DNA of 14,165 bases from Actinospica sp035712985 (GCA_035712985.1 DASTAE010000209.1:1-14165); one strand, 5' to 3'. Counted from the first letter of the stretch, positions 7,094-14,138 are shown. Notes: a model not told the origin generated them from the sequence alone. Made by a program: numbers and translations.

Positions 7094-8773
7094 GTGAATA
7101 TCAAACGTCATCTACGCAGGTTCGCCGGCGCGGCCGTGGCGATCCTGCTGCTGAGCCTCGCGAGCGCGCTGAGCGCTCCGATGGCCTCGGCGGCGGCCGG
7201 CGGCAACGCGGCCAGCCTCGCCGTCGCCAACCTGGGCAAGAGCGCGGGGTACTGCGCGGACAGCCCGAGCACGAACACCCTCGGGGGCAACCAGTTCGAG
7301 ACCAGCTGCAGCGGAAACGGCGGCGCCGGCGAGTTCTGGTGCGCCGACTTCGCCGAGTGGGTCTGGCAGAACTCCGGCTTCTACACCGGCGGCCTGACCG
7401 CCGCGGCCGGCAGCTTCTACGTCTACGGCGAGAACAACGGCACGCTGCACACCTCGTCCTCCTACGTCCCGCAGCCCGGCGACGCGGTGGTCTACGACTA
7501 CGCGGGCGGCGGTTCGGCGGACCACGTCGGCATCGTGACGTCCGTCGACTCCAGCGGGAACGTCATCACCGCCAACGGAGACTGGAACGGCATCAGCGGC
7601 AGCTCCCAGGCGACGTTCGCGGAGAGCTCCTCGGTGGTCTCCGTGACCATCCCGGCGAGCGAGCGGGCGAGCGGCGACTACGTCGGCGCCGCCGGCATGA
7701 CGATCTCCGGCTACATCACGCCGGTCGCGAGCGGTTCGGGCAACAACCCGCCGCCCGTCTCCGGGTCGAACCCGTACAGCCCGAACTCCGCGTGCGGCTC
7801 CGGCTTCGGCGTGATCGACTCGCACGCGCTGAGCGGCGCGACGGTCTACCTGCTCTACAACAGCGGCAACGGAGACAACTGCGTCGTCACCCTGGCCACC
7901 ACGCCGACCAGCGCGGTCTCGATGAACGCGACACTCGCGGTGCAAGGCGGAAGTTCAGGGAGTAATCCAGGGACATTCACCTATTACGCCGGTCCGGTGA
8001 CCGAGCACGCCCCGAGCAGCTGCGTCGAGTGGGGCGGCTCGTACAAGACCAGCTCGTGGACCAGCGGCTGGAGCCACTGCGGCGGCGGAAGCGGCGCCCC
8101 GGGGCCGTCCGGCAACAACATCTACACCCCGACCCAGGTCTGCGGCTCCGGCTACGGCGTGATCGACTCGCACGCCCTGTCCGGTGCGACGATCTACCTG
8201 CTCTACAACGCCTCGAACGGCGACAACTGCGTCGCGACCCTGGCCACGACGGCCAGCGGCACGGCGTCGATGAACGCGACCCTGGCGGTGCAGGGCGGCA
8301 GCTCGGCGAGCAACCCCGGCAGCTTCACCTACTACGCCGGCCCGGTCGTCGAGTACGCCCCGAACAGCTGCGTCCAGTGGGGCGGCTCGTACAAGACCAG
8401 CTCGTGGACGAGCTCCTGGAGCCACTGCGGCGCCGGCGGCTCCCCCTCGGGCTCGACCAACCCGTACACCCCGACCCAGGTCTGCGGCTCCGGCTACGGC
8501 GTGGTGGACTCCCACCCGCTGTCCGGCGCGACGATCTACCTGCTCTACAACTCCTCGACCGGTGACAACTGCGTGGCCACCATGGCCACCAGCCCGACGA
8601 GCGCGGTGTCCATGAACGCCACGCTCGCCGTCGAGGGCGGCAGCTCGACGAGCAACCCCGGCACCTTCACGGACTACGCCGGCCCGGTCGTCGAGCACGC
8701 CCCGAGCTCCTGCGTGGAGTGGGGCGGCTCGTACGCCGGCTCGTCCTGGACCAGCGGCTGGAGCCACTGCTAG
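7094..8773 (+). CDS. Secreted CHAP-domain peptidoglycan hydrolase with three tandem SapA-like domains
   Basis: A 559-residue exported enzyme that probably cuts peptidoglycan cross-links or the sugar-peptide bond. A signal peptide spans about residues 1-35. The CHAP domain (about 40-210) shows the nucleophile in GEFWCADFAEWVW (Cys83), the histidine in SADHVGIVTS (His144) and a polar third residue near ITANGDW (Asn161). Three copies of a domain of exactly 104 residues follow, at 226-329, 342-445 and 456-559. Each has four cysteines, VYLLYN or IYLLYN, a YAGPV motif and CV.WGGSY. Gly/Ser/Pro linkers join them. The repeats resemble spore-associated protein A and are likely binding or anchoring modules. 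AGGGAGA lies just upstream of GTG 7094 and fixes the start. The gene has its own candidate promoter with 11-bp repeats and is followed by hairpins, so it is probably monocistronic. Confidence 0.85.
   Translation: MNIKRHLRRFAGAAVAILLLSLASALSAPMASAAAGGNAASLAVANLGKSAGYCADSPSTNTLGGNQFETSCSGNGGAGEFWCADFAEWVWQNSGFYTGGLTAAAGSFYVYGENNGTLHTSSSYVPQPGDAVVYDYAGGGSADHVGIVTSVDSSGNVITANGDWNGISGSSQATFAESSSVVSVTIPASERASGDYVGAAGMTISGYITPVASGSGNNPPPVSGSNPYSPNSACGSGFGVIDSHALSGATVYLLYNSGNGDNCVVTLATTPTSAVSMNATLAVQGGSSGSNPGTFTYYAGPVTEHAPSSCVEWGGSYKTSSWTSGWSHCGGGSGAPGPSGNNIYTPTQVCGSGYGVIDSHALSGATIYLLYNASNGDNCVATLATTASGTASMNATLAVQGGSSASNPGSFTYYAGPVVEYAPNSCVQWGGSYKTSSWTSSWSHCGAGGSPSGSTNPYTPTQVCGSGYGVVDSHPLSGATIYLLYNSSTGDNCVATMATSPTSAVSMNATLAVEGGSSTSNPGTFTDYAGPVVEHAPSSCVEWGGSYAGSSWTSGWSHC
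7769..8770 (+). repeat. Three tandem in-frame repeats of about 312 bp in the CHAP gene
   Basis: Units at 7769-8080, 8117-8428 and 8459-8770 each encode 104 residues, separated by 36 and 30 bases of linker. Long stretches are nearly identical in DNA, for example the segment encoding WGGSYKTSSWTS near the ends of units 1 and 2. This suggests recent duplication and possible copy-number change by recombination. Confidence 0.85.
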
Positions 8774-8776
8774 CCG

Positions 8777-8796
8777 AATCCGTTCCCTGACGGATT
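8777..8796 (+). terminator. Small hairpin just after the CHAP gene
   Basis: AATCCGT (8777-8783) pairs with ACGGATT (8790-8796) across a 6-base loop, beginning 4 bases after the TAG stop. The 7-bp stem is modest and overlaps the first TGACCGG-type repeat, so it may be a weak terminator acting with the next hairpin. Confidence 0.35.
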
Positions 8797-8841
8797 GACC
8801 GGGATAGATTGACCGGCGGGCCCAGGCCTTGCCGGTCAATC
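8793..8841 (+). promoter_or_regulatory. Cluster of GATTGACCGG repeats, two direct and one inverted, upstream of the SARP gene
   Basis: GATTGACCGG occurs at 8793-8802 and 8807-8816 (14-bp period), and its reverse complement CCGGTCAATC at 8832-8841. The second and third copies, extended by one base, form an 11-bp stem (8807-8817 with 8831-8841) around a 13-base loop. The stretch can therefore be a terminator of the CHAP gene, an operator array for the SARP gene, or both. TTGACC inside the repeats also resembles a -35 box, but no fitting -10 box is seen. Confidence 0.5.
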
Positions 8842-8948
8842 GCCGTCCCCGTAGAACTACCAACGCGGTTCCGCGTGAATCCCGCAGGCAGGGCGCACCC
8901 ACATCGCCGACCCTGCCCGAGCGGGCCTTTGGGGGAAGGGATTGGCGT

Positions 8949-10757
8949 ATGGAGTTCGGAATACTGGGGCCGCTGACGGTCCGTGAGGAGAACGGGGCTC
9001 GCACGGTCACGGCGGCGAAGCAGCGCGCCATACTCGCGGTGCTGCTGCTGCGCGCCGGCCAGGCGGTTCCGGTGGACAGCCTGACGGAGCTGCTGTGGAA
9101 CGGCCGTCCGCCGGCCAGCGCCATGCTGAGCCTGCGGAACTACATCATGAGGCTGCGGCGGGCCCTCGGAGCGGCCGGGGAGCGGATCCACAGCCGGGAC
9201 GGCGGCTATCTGATCGACGTCGCCGAGCACGAGCTCGACCTGCTGAGATTCAACCGCTTGCGCCGGGAGGGGGTCGCGGCGTTCGAACGCGGCGACCTCG
9301 CATCGGCGTCCGACTCGCTCACCCGCGCCCTGAGCCAATGGCGCGGCCCGGCCCTGTGCGACGTGGACTCCGATCCGCTCCAGCTGGACGAATGCCCCCG
9401 GCTGACGGCGGACCGCGTGGACACGCTGGAGCTGAAACTCGAGGTCGAGCGCGCCATCGGCCGGTACAGCACGTCCCTGGGCGAGCTCCGGGAGTTCGCC
9501 TCCGCCTACCCGGAACGCGAATCGCTCGGGGAGCACCTGATCCTCGCCCTGCTCCAGAACGGCCGCAGGACCGAGGCCGACGCGGAGTACGAACGCATCC
9601 GGCAGACACTGCGGACGGAGTTCGGGGTGGCGCCGGGAGCGCGGCTGCGGGCACTGCACCAGCGTCTCGCGGGGGCGCGGCCCGCGTCCGCGGAGGCCCC
9701 GAACCGGACGCCCCGCGCCCAGCCGGCCGGCGGCCCCGGGAGCACGCCCTTCCAGATCCCCGCCGACCTGGCCGATTTCACCGGTCGCGACCGGGAGACC
9801 GCCGCCGTCGTGACCCTGCTCGGCGCGGCCGGTCCGCGAGCGGGAAGAGTCGTCGTCCTCACCGGTCGCGCCGGAATCGGCAAGAGCAGCCTCGCGATCC
9901 ACATCGCCCACGCCCTGAGCGCGTCGTACCCGGACGGAATCCTCTACACGAGACTGCGCACCGACTGCGGCGAGCCGGTCCCCTCCGGCGAGGCGCTCCT
10001 CTCGCTCATCGAGGCCCTGGGACAAGACCCGCGCGCCGTTCCCGACGGGACCGCGGGCCGCAGCGCGCTGCTGCGCAGCCTGCTCGCCGACCGCGAGGTG
10101 CTGCTCGTGCTCGACGGAGCGATCGACAGCGCCCAGATCCGCCCGCTGCTCCCGAGCACCCCGCGCAGCGCGGCGCTCGTCACCAGCCGGCTGCGGCTCG
10201 ACGACCTCGCGGGAGCACGGCACCTCGAACTCGCCCTGTTCTCCCCCGCGGAGTCCGCGCAGCTCATCTGCAGGATCGTCGGGCGGGATCGGATCGTCGC
10301 GGAACCGCAGTCCGTGCAGGAGCTCTACCGCGCCTGCGGAAACCTCCCGCTGGCGCTGCGTATCGCGGGCTCCCGGCTGGCGGCCAGGCCGTCCTGGAGC
10401 GTGCGCAGTCTGGCCGACCGCCTGGCGGACCAGAGCCGCCGCCTCGACGAACTGCGGACCGGGCAGCTCGACGTGCGGGCCCGCCTGGCCAGCAGCTACC
10501 GCTCGCTGCCGATGACCGCCGCCGTCGCGCTCTCCCGCCTGGCCACGATCGACAAGCAGGCGCTGAGCGTGCAGGACGCGGCCGCGCTGCTCGGCGTGCC
10601 GCAGCTGAGGGCCGAGCAGGTGCTCGAATGCCTGGTCGACCACAGGTTCCTCGGCACGGCGCGGTCGGGGAGCTACCACTTCCCCGTGCTCATCAGAGAG
10701 TTCGCACGCGAGCAGGCGCACCTGCAGGTCCGAACGGCAAGCGCCGTCGACGCGTGA
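8949..10757 (+). CDS. SARP/AfsR-family transcriptional regulator with NB-ARC domain
   Basis: A 602-residue cytoplasmic activator of the kind that controls secondary metabolism and development in actinomycetes. Domains in order: OmpR-like winged-helix DNA-binding domain (1-92, from MEFGILGPLTV to RDGGYLIDV); bacterial transcriptional activation domain BTAD (about 97-240, FNRLRREGVAAFERGDL to FGVAPGARLRALHQRL); linker; NB-ARC ATPase (about 275-540) with Walker A GRAGIGKSS (306-314), Walker B VLLVLDGA (384-391), an arginine-bearing ALVTSR (409-414) and CGNLPLALR (463-471); and a helical end. There is no C-terminal TPR array, so it is shorter than AfsR (about 990 residues). GGGGGAAGGG ends 8 bases before the ATG and decides the start. 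The 11-bp heptads before the three SapA-like genes have the geometry such proteins recognise, making those genes plausible targets (inference). Confidence 0.9.
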   Translation: MEFGILGPLTVREENGARTVTAAKQRAILAVLLLRAGQAVPVDSLTELLWNGRPPASAMLSLRNYIMRLRRALGAAGERIHSRDGGYLIDVAEHELDLLRFNRLRREGVAAFERGDLASASDSLTRALSQWRGPALCDVDSDPLQLDECPRLTADRVDTLELKLEVERAIGRYSTSLGELREFASAYPERESLGEHLILALLQNGRRTEADAEYERIRQTLRTEFGVAPGARLRALHQRLAGARPASAEAPNRTPRAQPAGGPGSTPFQIPADLADFTGRDRETAAVVTLLGAAGPRAGRVVVLTGRAGIGKSSLAIHIAHALSASYPDGILYTRLRTDCGEPVPSGEALLSLIEALGQDPRAVPDGTAGRSALLRSLLADREVLLVLDGAIDSAQIRPLLPSTPRSAALVTSRLRLDDLAGARHLELALFSPAESAQLICRIVGRDRIVAEPQSVQELYRACGNLPLALRIAGSRLAARPSWSVRSLADRLADQSRRLDELRTGQLDVRARLASSYRSLPMTAAVALSRLATIDKQALSVQDAAALLGVPQLRAEQVLECLVDHRFLGTARSGSYHFPVLIREFAREQAHLQVRTASAVDA

Positions 10758-10766
10758 CCGCCCGCC

Positions 10767-10784
10767 CGCCGGGCCCGCCCGGCG
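10767..10784 (+). terminator. Short GC hairpin after the SARP gene
   Basis: CGCCGGG (10767-10773) pairs with CCCGGCG (10778-10784) around the loop CCCG, beginning 10 bases after the TGA stop. It has no T-tract. The surrounding GC-rich sequence could form other pairings. Confidence 0.5.
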
Positions 10785-10812
10785 CCCCGGCCGGATTAGT
10801 CATATGAGTCGC

Positions 10813-10827
10813 TGACCGGGTGACCGG
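10813..10827 (+). promoter_or_regulatory. Two TGACCGG repeats upstream of the DUF1906 gene
   Basis: TGACCGG at 10813-10819 and again at 10821-10827 (8-bp period). The same 7-base core occurs three times before the SARP gene, so the two genes may share a regulator. The copies lie 44-58 bp upstream of the ATG at 10871. TATCGT at 10839 is a possible -10 box. Confidence 0.35.
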
Positions 10828-10837
10828 CCCGGGGCGC

Positions 10838-10858
10838 CTATCGTCGTTGTGACGATAG
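10838..10858 (+). promoter_or_regulatory. Perfect inverted repeat abutting the ribosome binding site of the DUF1906 gene
   Basis: CTATCGTC (10838-10845) and GACGATAG (10851-10858) flank a 5-base centre, GTTGT. The right arm ends inside the ribosome binding site AGAAGGA (10857-10863). It can act as a DNA operator or, in the transcript, as a hairpin that partly masks translation initiation. Confidence 0.5.
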
Positions 10859-10870
10859 AAGGATGTGCAT

Positions 10871-12877
10871 ATGCGAATCGGACTTTCCGGCAAGGTATTG
10901 ATCGCAGTGCTCTTCACGGCCGCCGCGTCGGCGGAACCGCTGCCGGCGCGGGCGGCCACCGCCGGTCCGGGGGACGGGTCGGCCACCAAGAGCGTCACCT
11001 ACCTCGGGCACAGTTTCGTCGTGCCGAGTTCCTGGCCGGTGATCGACCTGGCGGCCGGGTCCACGACGTGCGTGCGGTACGACCGGCACGCGGTCTACCT
11101 GGGAACGGCGCCGGCGAACCAGGACTGCCCGGCGCGGGCCATGGGCAGGACGGAGACGCTCGTCGTCCAGCCGGCGAGCGGGGCCGTGGCGGCCGCGCCG
11201 TTCGAGGATCCGACCAGCCACGAGATCGACACGTCCGCCCCCGGGATCTCCGTGACCGCCACCTACGGTTCGAGCCCCGCCGAGGTCAGCGGCATTCTCG
11301 CCGCGGCCGGGCTGCCGGTTCCGGCGGCAGGCGACATGAGCGGCGGGCCGGTGCAGGGGCTGCACTCGAATGTCGTCTCCACCGGGTCGGCGAGCTACTC
11401 GCGGTTCACCGGCCTGGGCTTCGACGCCTGCTCGGCCCCGGACTCCGGCACCATGAACGCGTGGCGGTCCAGCTCGCCGTACGGGGCGATCGGCATCTAC
11501 CTCGGCGGCGTCAACATGGGCTGCAGCCAGCCCAATCTGACCGCCGACTGGGTATCCGCGCAGGCCGCGGCGGGTTGGCGGTTCTTCCCGATCTACGTCG
11601 GGCCGCAGGCGCCGGGATCTTCGTGCGGATCGTGCAGCGTCATCACCTCCGCCACCGCCCAGGGCACCAGCGCCGCGCAGGACGCCGCGTCGCACGCCGC
11701 GAGCCTCGGATTCGGGGCGGGCACGCCGATCATCTACGACATGGAGGCCTACGCGCCGAGCGGCACCGCGAGCGTGCTCGCCTTCATGTCCGCGTGGACC
11801 GACGAGCTCCATGCGCTGGGGTACGCATCGGCCGAGTACAGCAGTCTCGACTCCGGCATCAGCGACCAGATCAACGCCGGCTCCGGGATGCCCGACGTGG
11901 TCGACTTCGCGGCGTGGGGAAGCGCCCCCGTCACCGGCGATCCGTCGATCCCCGACACCGACTGGGGAAACCACCAGCGCATCCATCAGTACAGCGGAGG
12001 CGTGACCCAGTCCTTCGGCGGCTACACCCTCAACCTCGACCAGGACTTCCTCGACGTGCAGGGCTCCTTCACCTCGCCCATGGGAGGCGAGCTCGGCGAC
12101 GTCACCGGTGACGGCAGATCCGACCTCGTGGCCATCGCGCAGAACGGCGACCTGCTGGTCTACCCGAACCTCGGCGGCGGCGGAACGAACACCTTCGGCT
12201 CGCCGACCCGGGCCGGCGGCGGCTGGAACGGCTACACGATCACCGCCGTGACCAACCCCTACGGATCCGGCCGCGCGGGCCTGCTCGCCGTCGCCCCCGA
12301 CGGGACCCTGCTCTACTACCCCAACACCGGCGGCTCCGGAACGAACACCTTCGGCTCGCCCACGCAGGTCGGCGGCGGCTGGACCGGGTACGCGATCGTC
12401 GCCGCGGCCGACATCCACAGCAGCGCCGGACGACCCGGCCTGCTCGCCGTCGCGCCCGACGGGGCACTGCTCTACTACCCGAACACCGGCGGCACGGGCA
12501 CCGGGACCTTCGGCCCGCAGACCCAGGTGGGCAACGGCTGGAACGGCTGGACCGTGGACGTGGCCGACCTCACCGGCGACGGCAGGCCCGACCTGCTCGG
12601 AGTCGACAGCACCGGCACCCTGTATCTGTACCCGAACACCGGCCGGACCACGACCGGCACCTTCGGTCCGCGGACTCAGGTGGGCGGGGGCTGGACCGGT
12701 TGGCGGTCCATCGACGTCGTCCCGCATCCGGGCACGGGTACCGGCGCGCCCGCGATCCTGGGCGTCGATCCCGACGGCACGATGTACGAGTATCCGAGCA
12801 CTGCCGGCGGCGGGACCGTCGCCTTCGGGCGGCCCGCGCAGGTCGGCAGCGGCTGGATCGGCTACACGATCGCCTGA
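10871..12877 (+). CDS. Secreted DUF1906 (Rv2525c-like) glycoside-hydrolase-like protein with five-repeat beta-propeller
   Basis: A 668-residue exported protein, probably acting on the cell wall or a surface glycan. A signal peptide spans about 1-29 (VLIAVLFTAAASAEPLPARA). Residues about 40-130 form a beta-rich domain with two cysteines. The DUF1906 TIM-barrel-like domain covers about 182-396: GFDACSAPDSGTMNAW, YGAIGIYLGG, GWRFFPIYVGPQ, then IIYDMEAY with Asp290 and Glu292 at the expected active-site strand, and HQYSGG. From 407 to the end are five repeats of about 50 residues of the FG-GAP/VCBS kind (DVTGDGRSDLVAI, LLAVAPDGTLLYYPNTGG, and similar), with calcium-loop-like DxTGDG in the first and fourth units; they likely fold as a propeller that binds the substrate. 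AGAAGGA lies 7 bases before ATG 10871 and only 1 base before GTG 10865, so the ATG is preferred. Catalytic activity of this family is poorly established. Confidence 0.8.
   Translation: MRIGLSGKVLIAVLFTAAASAEPLPARAATAGPGDGSATKSVTYLGHSFVVPSSWPVIDLAAGSTTCVRYDRHAVYLGTAPANQDCPARAMGRTETLVVQPASGAVAAAPFEDPTSHEIDTSAPGISVTATYGSSPAEVSGILAAAGLPVPAAGDMSGGPVQGLHSNVVSTGSASYSRFTGLGFDACSAPDSGTMNAWRSSSPYGAIGIYLGGVNMGCSQPNLTADWVSAQAAAGWRFFPIYVGPQAPGSSCGSCSVITSATAQGTSAAQDAASHAASLGFGAGTPIIYDMEAYAPSGTASVLAFMSAWTDELHALGYASAEYSSLDSGISDQINAGSGMPDVVDFAAWGSAPVTGDPSIPDTDWGNHQRIHQYSGGVTQSFGGYTLNLDQDFLDVQGSFTSPMGGELGDVTGDGRSDLVAIAQNGDLLVYPNLGGGGTNTFGSPTRAGGGWNGYTITAVTNPYGSGRAGLLAVAPDGTLLYYPNTGGSGTNTFGSPTQVGGGWTGYAIVAAADIHSSAGRPGLLAVAPDGALLYYPNTGGTGTGTFGPQTQVGNGWNGWTVDVADLTGDGRPDLLGVDSTGTLYLYPNTGRTTTGTFGPRTQVGGGWTGWRSIDVVPHPGTGTGAPAILGVDPDGTMYEYPSTAGGGTVAFGRPAQVGSGWIGYTIA
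12093..12875 (+). repeat. Five tandem propeller repeats of about 150 bp
   Basis: The 3' part of the DUF1906 gene repeats a unit encoding L-L-A-V-A-P-D-G-x-L-L-Y-Y-P-N-T-G-G, then TFG and GWxGY. The second and third units are the most alike in DNA, while the first, fourth and fifth have diverged. This is protein-domain repetition, not a mobile or satellite repeat. Confidence 0.7.
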
Positions 12878-12881
12878 GGGG

Positions 12882-12900
12882 CCTCGTCGTCCCGGCGAGG
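12882..12900. terminator. Possible bidirectional terminator between convergent genes
   Basis: CCTCGTC (12882-12888) pairs with GGCGAGG (12894-12900), including one G-T wobble, around a 5-base loop. It lies in the 40-base gap between the stop of the DUF1906 gene and the stop of the minus-strand unknown gene, so it could serve both. Confidence 0.4.
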
Positions 12901-12917
12901 ACGGATGCGGCCGGCGC

Positions 12918-13502
12918 CTACCATCCGCTCTCCCACGGGCCGATCGGCTTGAGGCCGACCTGGTCGGCGAGCCATTCGGCCCGCGCGGTGTCCTCGCCGC
13001 GCAGGTGAAGGAAGACGGTGTGGTCCGCGGCCGGGATCTCGCTCAGGACATCGCGCGAGTTGATCGCGATCTGGATGCCGGCGTCCTTGGCGCGCTCTTC
13101 CAGGTCGAGTTCCGGGACCGCGGGCCAGCTGAACAGCGCCCAGTCGATGGAAGCCCAGCCGGCCCCGATGATCGACAGGAATGCGTCCTCGATCGAACCG
13201 ACCGGCTTGTCGGACAGGACGAGCGTCACCGGAAGCACTTCGTGCGCCCTCGCGTCGCCGGCGACGATCAGTGCCCGGATCTCCTCGAGGGATTCGGACC
13301 GGCGTACGTCGCTCGGCGAGAGCAACGCGTCCGGGAAGGCCGAGGCCATGCGCCGCGCCTCAGCCGGGGTCAGCGCTTGGGCCTCGGCCGAGACCTGGAA
13401 CCCGTCCAGCGGAATGACCAGGCGCAGAAGTCGCTCGACGACGGCGTGGGCGTCGCGAAGGTCCGCGGTGCGCAGAATCGGGATGGCGCGCGAGGTACTC
13501 AT
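12918..13502 (-). CDS. Cytoplasmic protein of unknown function, 194 residues
   Basis: I do not recognise this gene. The product has no signal peptide and no membrane segment. It is acidic, rich in Ala, Leu and Glu, and looks like a mixed alpha/beta fold: a helix LRDAHAVVERLLRLVIP, a strand pair LPVTLVLSDKPVG, a Trp-rich stretch GWASIDWALFSWP, then IQIAINSRDVL and a TVFLHLR strand, ending with GPWESGW. The pattern of short strands with helices suggests a small single-domain protein, possibly an immunity-type or SMI1/KNR4-like housekeeping fold, but no signature proves this. The ATG at 13502 is the natural start; the region before it lacks a strong ribosome binding site (only GCGAGA, 10 bases away). 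The codon pattern is that of a real gene, strongly G/C in third position. It stands alone, convergent with the DUF1906 gene and divergent from the last gene. Confidence 0.7.
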   Translation of the reverse strand: MSTSRAIPILRTADLRDAHAVVERLLRLVIPLDGFQVSAEAQALTPAEARRMASAFPDALLSPSDVRRSESLEEIRALIVAGDARAHEVLPVTLVLSDKPVGSIEDAFLSIIGAGWASIDWALFSWPAVPELDLEERAKDAGIQIAINSRDVLSEIPAADHTVFLHLRGEDTARAEWLADQVGLKPIGPWESGW

Positions 13503-13575
13503 GGCGAAGTAGTCTCGCAGATGGGACGGAGATCGATTTCACACCGTCCGACGCGGGCCTCGGGCGGATGCCCCG

Positions 13576-13617
13576 CTACCGGCGCGATACGGCGCTGCTA
13601 CATCCCGCTGGCAGCGT
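13576..13617 (+). promoter_or_regulatory. SARP-type promoter of the last gene: three heptads at 11-bp period
   Basis: Heptads CTACCGG (13576), ATACGGC (13587) and CTACATC (13598) are exactly 11 bp apart. CAGCGT (13612-13617) begins 14 bp after the start of the third and keeps A2 and T6 of a -10 box. The hexamer is otherwise poor. The spacing is identical to that before the other two SapA-like genes. It lies 80 bp upstream of the ATG at 13698. Confidence 0.45.
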
Positions 13618-13697
13618 GGTTGGGGCGCGCCTGCAGGGCGAACGGGGAACTTCCGGCGCGCGTCCCAGCAGCGACAGACGGAAGGGCAACCAGAGCC

Positions 13698-14138
13698 ATG
13701 ATATTGAATCGCAGGACCCGGGCGGCGGTCACGGCGCTCGCCATCCTCGGCGGGACCATGGCGGGCGGGGTCGCCGCGGCGGGGCCGGCCGCGGCCGTCG
13801 CCGTCTCCGGCTGCCCGACGGACGGGGCGGAGGTGAGCTGGAACTTCTACGACTCCTCCGGCCACCTCGCCGCCATCGGGTACCTGGAGCAGGACACGAA
13901 CGGCTCGTGCGCGAAGCTGGTGGCCCAGGGGGCCTACTACGGTGAGCGCAAGTGGATGGACGTCGAGATCAACAACGGCTTCGGGACGACGTACATCGTC
14001 GACCACGGCTACTACTCCTACTACGCCGGCCCGATCAACGGTCCCGGCTATCCGGTGTGCGCCGAGGCCTACTTCAAGATGGACGATTCGGGCGGCAACC
14101 AGATCGTCAGCTACCAGACCAAGATCTACTGCGACTGA
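13698..14138 (+). CDS. Small secreted protein with divergent SapA-like domain
   Basis: A 146-residue exported protein. The signal peptide covers about residues 1-35 (RRTRAAVTALAILGGTMAGG, then AAGPAAAVA). The mature part of about 110 residues has four cysteines (39, 71, 121, 145) in the same order and role as in the other SapA-like domains of this window. It keeps the signature YYAGPI followed by the third cysteine in VCAEAYF, close to CVEAYG of the 4971 gene. The middle differs (WNFYDSSGHLAAIGYLEQ, GERKWMDVEINNGFGTTY), so it is a distant paralogue. Function unknown; a surface or spore-coat role is inferred from the family. GGAAGG lies 12 bases before the ATG, a slightly long spacing. An in-frame TTG two codons later is a worse choice. 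Confidence 0.75.
   Translation: MILNRRTRAAVTALAILGGTMAGGVAAAGPAAAVAVSGCPTDGAEVSWNFYDSSGHLAAIGYLEQDTNGSCAKLVAQGAYYGERKWMDVEINNGFGTTYIVDHGYYSYYAGPINGPGYPVCAEAYFKMDDSGGNQIVSYQTKIYCD

Noticed and set aside
8857..8898. Possible 11-bp heptads before the SARP gene (CTACCAA, GTTCCGC, ATCCCGC)
   Set aside because: Only the first unit resembles the CTAC heptad and no xAnnnT hexamer stands at the required distance.
8667..10721. Long minus-strand open frame opposite the SARP gene
   Set aside because: Shadow frame typical of GC-rich DNA; the plus strand has the full winged-helix, BTAD and NB-ARC motifs.
10838..12727. Long minus-strand open frame opposite the DUF1906 gene
   Set aside because: Its composition mirrors the repeats of the plus-strand gene and shows no independent domain.
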